This document shows positions 58,852 to 64,000 of a stretch of DNA of 64,000 nt, one piece after another (the first letter of the stretch is position 1; every line of letters begins with the position of its first letter). Source of the stretch: an uncultured Chitinophagaceae bacterium. Lineage in GTDB: Bacteria > Bacteroidota > Bacteroidia > Chitinophagales > Chitinophagaceae. The DNA is taken from positions 1-64,000 of the forward strand of contig CALESY010000008.1 in assembly GCA_937919945.1 (NCBI GenBank), given 5' to 3'. Under the pieces are notes generated by a model. It was not told the DNA's origin. It did not search any database and worked only from the letters and a program-made list of their open reading frames with translations. A program made the translations under genes and the position numbers.

Positions 58852-61800
58852 ATGGCGTTGGGTAAAAAACTCTTCATATCTCTTTCCTTTTTTATATGCT
58901 TCTTTTCGCTTGTTGCAACAGCGCAACGCGGGCGCATTACTACCGGCAGCGGTACGACATTCAATCCGTTACAATTAAAAAATAAATGGGTTGACAGCAT
59001 ATATAACAAACTCGGTGATACAGAACGCATCGGACAGTTATTTATGGTGGCGGCCTACAGCGGCGGTAAAGACTACAACGAAGAGAAGATAAAACAACTC
59101 ATTTCAGAACGCCGTATAGGTGGTGTCATATTTATGCAGGGAACGGCAGAGGCACAGGCATCTCTCACCAACCTTTATCAGCAAATGGCAAACGTGCCCT
59201 TGCTAATAGCAATGGATGCAGAATGGGGGCTTGGCATGCGCCTGACCGGTGTGAAAAATCTGCCGCGAGCTATGATGATCGGTGCTACCCGCGATACGGC
59301 TATAGCATACAAGCTGGGCACAGCCATAGCAAAGCAATGTAAACGCATGGGTGTACACATAGACTTTGCACCTGTTGTAGATGTAAATAATAACCCTAAT
59401 AATCCCATCATCAATGCACGCTCTTTTGGCGAGGATAAATTATTGGTTACGCATTTGGCGCTTGCCTATATGCGCGGGCTGCAGGATAACGGAGTGATGG
59501 CTTGCGCCAAGCACTTTCCCGGTCATGGAGATACCGATGCAGACTCGCATGAAGACATGCCGGTTATCAACAAGAGTATGCAGCAATTAGATACGCTGGA
59601 GTTATACCCGTTCAAGGAGATGATACGAAAAGGGATAGGCAGCGTAATGGTTGCACACTTGTCTGTGCCGGCCATCGAGCCACAAAAAAAGGTGCCCACC
59701 ACGTTATCTAAAAATACCATTACCGGTTTATTAAGAAACAAACTGGGCTTCAAAGGATTGATATTTACCGATGCACTTAATATGAAAGGCATTGCCAAGT
59801 ACTATAGCCCCGGAGAAATCGACGTACGTGCATTGATGGCAGGAAACGATATGCTTTTGTTTTCGCAAGATGTACCATCTGGTATGAAAAAAATAATGGC
59901 CGCTATTGACAGTGGTAAGATAACATGGCCAGAGATAGAGATACATGTAAAAAGAGTACTGGCTGCCAAATACGATGCCGGATTACATAACTGGAAACCC
60001 ATCGAAAGCATCAACGCGACAGAAGAACTAAATAGTGTAGTAATACCATTGCGAACGATTACCACAAAAAAATCTGTTACGCTGATACGTGACAGAAATA
60101 ATATCATTGCAAATCTCTTGAACACCCGCAAGCGTATCGGCTATATAGGTATTAATGCGAAAGACAGCTCCCATCTGGCCAATGCACTATTACAATCTAT
60201 TCCCGATATGAAAATGGAATGGTTGCCCAAAGGCAGTAGCTCATCTGTTACTAACAAAATACTTGCTAATACTGCACTGAATAATGATATAACGATAGTA
60301 GGCATACACAGCATGAGCTTTTATCCTACAAACGGCTACTACTCGCTTGATGAGCAACAGATGTCTTTGATAAAACAACTGGCTGCTCGCCCGGATGTGC
60401 TGATTGCACTTATGGGGAATCCGTATTTGCTGAAAAACACCTGCAAAACGGGCTCTGTCGTTGTTACCTACGAAGATGATAGCCTGACTCAGGATGCTGT
60501 AGCACGAGTGTTGCTACGCAAAGACGATGCCCGAGGCATATTGCCTGTATCGCCGTGTGTGGGTATGCAGACGGAAGGTATTCTATTGCCGCCAGTAGCT
60601 GCAGCAACCCCTGTAGCTACCGATGTGTTGGTAAAAACAGACTATGTTGAAGATGCAAAAGTGGTGAATGAAAATGCGTTGGAGAAATTGGATATGTTTT
60701 TGCAACGCAGTATTGCCGATGGCGCATTTCCCGGCTGCCGCATACTGGCTGCCAAAGACGGGAAAGTATTTTATGATAAAGCTTTCGGCTACTACGACTA
60801 TAACAAAACACAACCTGTAACCGAAACTACACTCTATGATATTGCATCCGTTACAAAAGTAGCAGCTACCACATTAGCAGTAATGCGGCTGTACGAAAGC
60901 GGCAAACTGAACCTCGACAAAACCATTGGCGACTATCTGCCATGGGTGAAAGGAACTGACAAGGAAGGACTGAAGATTAAAGACCTGCTGCTGCATCAGG
61001 CAGGGTTGAAAAGCTGGATACCTTTTTACAAGGAAACGCTCGACGAAAAGGGTAATCTTAGACCTGAATTGTATAGTAACAAGGCCGATAACCGCAAATG
61101 GATAACGGTTGCTAAAAACCTATACCTCAATGGCGACTATACAGATACCATCTGGAACAGAATACTCAACAGCCCGTTGGAAAATAAAGGTAAATGTGTG
61201 TACAGCGACCTTGACTTTTATTTCCTTGCCGCGATTACTGAAAAGATAACAGGACAGCATATAGACAAATATGTGGACGAGCAGTTTTACAAACCATTGG
61301 GGCTGAAGCATACTACTTACAATCCCTTGCAGAAATTTAAAGAACAGGATATAGCACCTACCGAAAAAGACAACGTTTTCCGCCGGCAACAGATACAAGG
61401 CTATGTACACGACCAGGGTGCTGCCATGCTGGGTGGGGTAGCAGGCCATGCGGGGGTGTTTTCTACTGCAGGCGATGTAGCAGTCATATTCCAGATGCTG
61501 CTGAACAAAGGCACATACAAAGGGCAACGATATTTCAAAAAAGAAACGATAGAAAAATTCACGGCATACAATTCTGCCATCAGCCGCAAAGGCTTGGGTT
61601 TTGATAAGCCAAAAGAAGACAAAGACGATGCAGGCCCGGCAGGCAATCGCACAAGTGGTTATGCATTCGGGCATCAGGGTTTTACGGGTACTTGTGCTTG
61701 GGCCGACCCTGCTACGGGCATTGTATTCGTATTTCTATCCAACAGGGTACACCCCTCTGCCGATAACAACAACATCAACAGAATGAGTATACGCACCATA

Positions 61801-61884
61801 GCGCAAGACTATATTTACGAAGCACTTGGCTACGGTATCAACCACGAAAGACCAGCGGTGTATAAGATACAGGTGGGGAAGTAG
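58852..61884 (+). CDS. GH3 beta-N-acetylhexosaminidase-like/serine hydrolase fusion
   Basis: 1010 aa, exported (signal peptide to about VATAQ, residue 25). Residues about 45-390 are a glycoside hydrolase family 3 domain of the NagZ type: KHFPGHGDTDADSHEDMP at 220-237 holds the acid/base His and Asp, and Asp307 in IFTDALNM is the expected nucleophile. About 390-590 is the GH3 C-terminal region. About 620-1000 is a beta-lactamase/penicillin-binding-like serine hydrolase with Ser666-x-x-Lys669 (SVTK) and Tyr784-Ser-Asp (YSD). The fusion suggests muropeptide processing in the periplasm: hexosaminidase plus a D-Ala or ester hydrolase. Known architecture in Bacteroidota. Confidence 0.93.
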   Translation: MALGKKLFISLSFFICFFSLVATAQRGRITTGSGTTFNPLQLKNKWVDSIYNKLGDTERIGQLFMVAAYSGGKDYNEEKIKQLISERRIGGVIFMQGTAEAQASLTNLYQQMANVPLLIAMDAEWGLGMRLTGVKNLPRAMMIGATRDTAIAYKLGTAIAKQCKRMGVHIDFAPVVDVNNNPNNPIINARSFGEDKLLVTHLALAYMRGLQDNGVMACAKHFPGHGDTDADSHEDMPVINKSMQQLDTLELYPFKEMIRKGIGSVMVAHLSVPAIEPQKKVPTTLSKNTITGLLRNKLGFKGLIFTDALNMKGIAKYYSPGEIDVRALMAGNDMLLFSQDVPSGMKKIMAAIDSGKITWPEIEIHVKRVLAAKYDAGLHNWKPIESINATEELNSVVIPLRTITTKKSVTLIRDRNNIIANLLNTRKRIGYIGINAKDSSHLANALLQSIPDMKMEWLPKGSSSSVTNKILANTALNNDITIVGIHSMSFYPTNGYYSLDEQQMSLIKQLAARPDVLIALMGNPYLLKNTCKTGSVVVTYEDDSLTQDAVARVLLRKDDARGILPVSPCVGMQTEGILLPPVAAATPVATDVLVKTDYVEDAKVVNENALEKLDMFLQRSIADGAFPGCRILAAKDGKVFYDKAFGYYDYNKTQPVTETTLYDIASVTKVAATTLAVMRLYESGKLNLDKTIGDYLPWVKGTDKEGLKIKDLLLHQAGLKSWIPFYKETLDEKGNLRPELYSNKADNRKWITVAKNLYLNGDYTDTIWNRILNSPLENKGKCVYSDLDFYFLAAITEKITGQHIDKYVDEQFYKPLGLKHTTYNPLQKFKEQDIAPTEKDNVFRRQQIQGYVHDQGAAMLGGVAGHAGVFSTAGDVAVIFQMLLNKGTYKGQRYFKKETIEKFTAYNSAISRKGLGFDKPKEDKDDAGPAGNRTSGYAFGHQGFTGTCAWADPATGIVFVFLSNRVHPSADNNNINRMSIRTIAQDYIYEALGYGINHERPAVYKIQVGK

Positions 61885-62016
61885 AAACCATATACTTCTC
61901 AGTATTAAGTGATTATCGCCTTGATAATCTTTAGTTAGCAATTGAATAATTAACCTTTCATCCATTATTATGCCTGCTTGCTAAGACGATGCTATATAAA
62001 GGAACTTACACTAATT

Positions 62017-62203
62017 TATTTTTGACAAATTGAAGCTCAAATAAAACTCAGTTTTCGGAATAATATCATAGTAGAGTTGTTGAGAAATAAATTGTAAAGA
62101 TTCTACTGTCTGTTGTATTTAAAATACCGAATAGATCATTTTACAATGACTTGTACTAACGTGAATAATACTAACAGTAGTATTAATCCATTCACGTTTT
62201 TTT
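62017..62203 (+). ncRNA. Candidate small RNA unit (promoter element to terminator)
   Basis: In the 321-bp gap after the GH3 gene, TATTTTTG (62017-62024, TAnnTTTG) is followed about 175 nt later by a strong terminator, with no ORF between. ATTGTAAA (62091-62098) and TTTACAAT (62140-62147) could pair. An alternative reading is a long 3' untranslated region of the GH3 gene. Confidence 0.3.
62160..62203 (+). terminator. Rho-independent terminator with nested stem
   Basis: Outer stem CGTGAAT/ATTCACG (62160-62166 with 62190-62196) encloses inner stem AATACTA/TAGTATT (62167-62173 with 62178-62184, loop ACAG); seven T follow (62197-62203). About 275 nt after the GH3 stop codon. Confidence 0.8.
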
Positions 62204-62205
62204 AA

Positions 62206-62838
62206 CTACAACTCCCCCATCAACGCTTCTAATTCTGCTATTATCATGGCAGTGGCACCCCATACTATGTGGTTGTTGTTCCACCGGTAGGCAGGGGCTT
62301 TGAGCGTGATGTGCGGAAAGGCTTCGGGGGTAATGTGTGTTACAATTTTACGTTCGGGGGCAAAGAAATCGTGCAAGGGCACCTCCAGCGTGTATTGTAC
62401 TTCGTTAGGGCTTAGCACATATGGTTGCGGTGCGGCAGTATAGCCCAAAAACGGAAATACATTGGAATAACTGACGGGTATATACAAGGACGTAAGCGCA
62501 CCCAGTAGTTCTATATTATCTGCCGCTATGCCTACTTCTTCATTGGTTTCGCGTAGGGCAGTGTACGACAGGTCTTTGTCTGCATCGTCTTTTCGTCCTC
62601 CGGGGAAACTGATTTGCCCGCTATGGGCTTTGCCGTCTGCCACTCGTTTTATCAGCAACAGGTTCAGCGCATCATTTTTAGGGAAGAGCAAAGCCAGCAC
62701 CGCACTTTGTTTAGCATCGGCCGGCAATACGCTCGGTAATTCTCGTACACGGGCTGCCATATTATTTTGCGCGACAAGCCCAGGCAATGGCTTTTGCAGG
62801 CGGCGCTTCAGCTTTTCTATGGTGTCTGTAATATTCAC
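62206..62838 (-). CDS. NUDIX hydrolase, CoA pyrophosphatase type
   Basis: 210 aa. NUDIX box SFPGGRKDDADKDLSYTALR with ETNEEVGI, preceded by the LLIKRVADGKAHSGQISFPGG block typical of CoA pyrophosphatases (NudL/NUDT7 type), which split CoA to 3',5'-ADP and phosphopantetheine. Last of three closely packed genes running from 63995; 6 nt separate it from the iron-sulfur protein gene. Confidence 0.9.
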   Translation of the reverse strand: MNITDTIEKLKRRLQKPLPGLVAQNNMAARVRELPSVLPADAKQSAVLALLFPKNDALNLLLIKRVADGKAHSGQISFPGGRKDDADKDLSYTALRETNEEVGIAADNIELLGALTSLYIPVSYSNVFPFLGYTAAPQPYVLSPNEVQYTLEVPLHDFFAPERKIVTHITPEAFPHITLKAPAYRWNNNHIVWGATAMIIAELEALMGEL

Positions 62839-62844
62839 TATGCG

Positions 62845-63288
62845 CTACTCGTCTTTAAAACCAATTTTCACATGTGTGCCATCGCAATATGGCTTATTGC
62901 CCGATGCGCCGCAACGGCACAGCGCTGTTACTTTATTTTTCTTCACAGCCTCGCCATCTTTGTTTTTCACAGTGATGTTGCCATACACAAGCAGCGGTCC
63001 GTTGGGCGATACTTCTACTACCGTATCTACATCTACTACAGGGTTTTTATTGTCCTGCTTATCCTCATTACGAAAATAAGTGAGCGCGCCCGATGGGCAT
63101 TTTTCTACCTGTGCTATTATGCTGGCAGTAGTGGCAGCATCCATCTTTATCCATGGGCGTTCGCGTGGGTTGAAAACTTCTGCCAACCCCGTCCAGCATA
63201 GTTTGCTATGTATGCACTGATTGGGTTTCCATGTAATGGTTATCTCTCCGTTGGTGTAATGTTTTGTAATGTCTTTATGTTCGCTCAT
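62845..63288 (-). CDS. Iron-sulfur protein: YjdI-type 4Fe-4S domain plus CDGSH domain
   Basis: 147 aa in two parts. Residues about 8-75 have Cys25, Cys31 and Cys64 (CIHSKLC ... VEKCPSGAL), the divergent mono-cluster 4Fe-4S domain. Residues about 100-145 have Cys124, Cys126, Cys135 and His139 (CRCGASGNKPYCDGTH), a CDGSH domain that binds a labile 2Fe-2S cluster with three Cys and one His; the canonical Ser of CDGSH is Thr. Role likely redox sensing or cluster transfer. The start codon shares a base with the upstream DUF1003 stop (TAATG). Confidence 0.93.
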   Translation of the reverse strand: MSEHKDITKHYTNGEITITWKPNQCIHSKLCWTGLAEVFNPRERPWIKMDAATTASIIAQVEKCPSGALTYFRNEDKQDNKNPVVDVDTVVEVSPNGPLLVYGNITVKNKDGEAVKKNKVTALCRCGASGNKPYCDGTHVKIGFKDE

Positions 63289-63995
63289 TATTTATCTTTT
63301 TTAAGGCTGTCAATACTTTGTTGCACTTGCTCTGTCAAATCCAAATGCAATTGAAAAAGCTCAATGATATTACGGTGCTGGTGCAATAAAAGATGGTCGA
63401 TTTTTTTATGTAATAAGCGTATTTCTTTTTCTGCTTTCAGGTTTACCCTGAAGTCGTATTCTGCACGTTCGCGGTCTTTGTCTTCCTGTCTGTTCTGGCT
63501 CATCATAATAACGGGTGCCTGTAAAGCAGCCACGCAGGATAGCATCAGGTTGAGCAGTATATACGGGTAAGGGTCGAATGCATTTGTCATCAGGTAGAAA
63601 GAATTAATAAGCATCCATACTACCAAAAAACTCAGGAATATGATGATGAACCGCCAGCTACCACCAAAGTCGGCAATCTTGTCAGATAACTTTTCACCGA
63701 ATGTAAGTTGTTTATCATTCTTTCGGGTTTCGATAGGTTGCAGGGTTTCGTCCTCTTCATATTGCTTACTCACATTATGCATCATTGCACTGTGTGCTTT
63801 TGTTTCTTCAGCAGTGAGGTTGGCTACATAGGCGTGCAGCAAATCGTTCAGTGCTTTGTAAGAAATAAACGAACCTGCATCTATACCATTGTGTATTGTT
63901 TTGACAAATTCCTGTAATCCGGGACGTAATTGCATCCACATTACACCGTCTTTATCTGTAACAATAGCACCTGTTATGCTGCAGGTTCGTTCCAT
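63288..63995 (-). CDS. DUF1003 membrane protein
   Basis: 235 aa, complete, starting near the window edge. About 110 soluble N-terminal residues, then two membrane segments (WRFIIIFLSFLVVWMLINSF and YILLNLMLSCVAALQAPVIM) with the family's conserved NAFDPYPYILLNLML and MSQNRQEDKDRERAEYDFRVN, and a basic, helical tail (residues about 175-230). Family function unknown. First gene of the DUF1003-CDGSH-NUDIX operon seen here. Confidence 0.9.
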   Translation of the reverse strand: MERTCSITGAIVTDKDGVMWMQLRPGLQEFVKTIHNGIDAGSFISYKALNDLLHAYVANLTAEETKAHSAMMHNVSKQYEEDETLQPIETRKNDKQLTFGEKLSDKIADFGGSWRFIIIFLSFLVVWMLINSFYLMTNAFDPYPYILLNLMLSCVAALQAPVIMMSQNRQEDKDRERAEYDFRVNLKAEKEIRLLHKKIDHLLLHQHRNIIELFQLHLDLTEQVQQSIDSLKKDK

Positions 63996-64000
63996 ATACT

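Noticed and set aside
1..64000. tRNA and rRNA genes
   Set aside because: No cloverleaf with a GGTTCGAATCC-type T arm and no rRNA segment was found in the gaps on reading both strands; a covariance search could still find an unusual one.

Overview
The window is chromosomal DNA of a Bacteroidota bacterium, most likely of the Chitinophagia/Chitinophagaceae type (my inference from family content, not from a search). Pointers to this group are two secreted proteins with type IX secretion (T9SS) C-terminal sorting domains, a GLPGLI protein paired with a carboxypeptidase-regulatory/beta-barrel outer membrane protein, glutamine synthetase III, DUF4139, DUF6089, the fused GH3/beta-lactamase-type protein, many lipoproteins, and the recurrent -7 promoter element TAnnTTTG placed directly in front of start codons. 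Nearly all genes are housekeeping or conserved accessory genes. I saw no rRNA, tRNA, transposase, phage or CRISPR array.

Layout. 1-12 kb: 3' end of a UvrD/PcrA helicase, a DUF4139 protein, the scoA/scoB CoA-transferase pair split by a small four-helix-bundle gene flanked by inverted 8-nt word arrays, OsmC, DUF1272, a GNAT acetyltransferase, glnN, a phosphopantetheinyl transferase, dcd, and an ArsR regulator operon with two AHSA1-type proteins behind a clear operator. 12-24 kb: pyrG, an outer membrane barrel/GLPGLI pair, a cystathionine synthase/lyase, ruvB, a heptose-nucleotide cassette (glycosyltransferase, HddC-like, HddA-like), vanZ-like and gcvH. 24-34 kb: a large GEVED/T9SS protein, B12-dependent ribonucleotide reductase, two tandem related lipoproteins, a GreA-like protein, a duplicated DUF4397/T9SS protein and a DUF3298 lipoprotein.

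34-50 kb: an aldehyde dehydrogenase/RidA pair that looks like the aminomuconate steps of tryptophan breakdown, a fused E1 alpha/beta 2-oxoacid dehydrogenase, purL, small conserved proteins, folB, a cytochrome/beta-propeller lipoprotein, and a BamA-like/nadK/DUF6089 cluster followed by a LEA-type lipoprotein, a transketolase C-terminal half and a SUI1-like factor. 50-64 kb: DUF2306, a secreted thioredoxin, a Tat-exported pirin, a flavin reductase, a NifU-domain protein, a PaaE-like reductase, mutL, the GH3/serine hydrolase fusion, a candidate small RNA, and a NUDIX/CDGSH/DUF1003 operon that runs to the window edge.

The most unusual structures are non-coding: (i) arrays of 8-nt words, all sharing a fixed AT/AAT, at several loci, one pair inverted around the gene that splits scoA/scoB; (ii) an ArsR-type dyad wrapped around a -7 promoter element; (iii) DnaA-box sequences upstream of the ribonucleotide reductase gene; (iv) a promoter-to-terminator unit with no gene at about 62.0-62.2 kb. 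Among proteins, MutL lacking its endonuclease motifs and a TonB-plug-like segment inside the DUF4139 protein deserve a second look.
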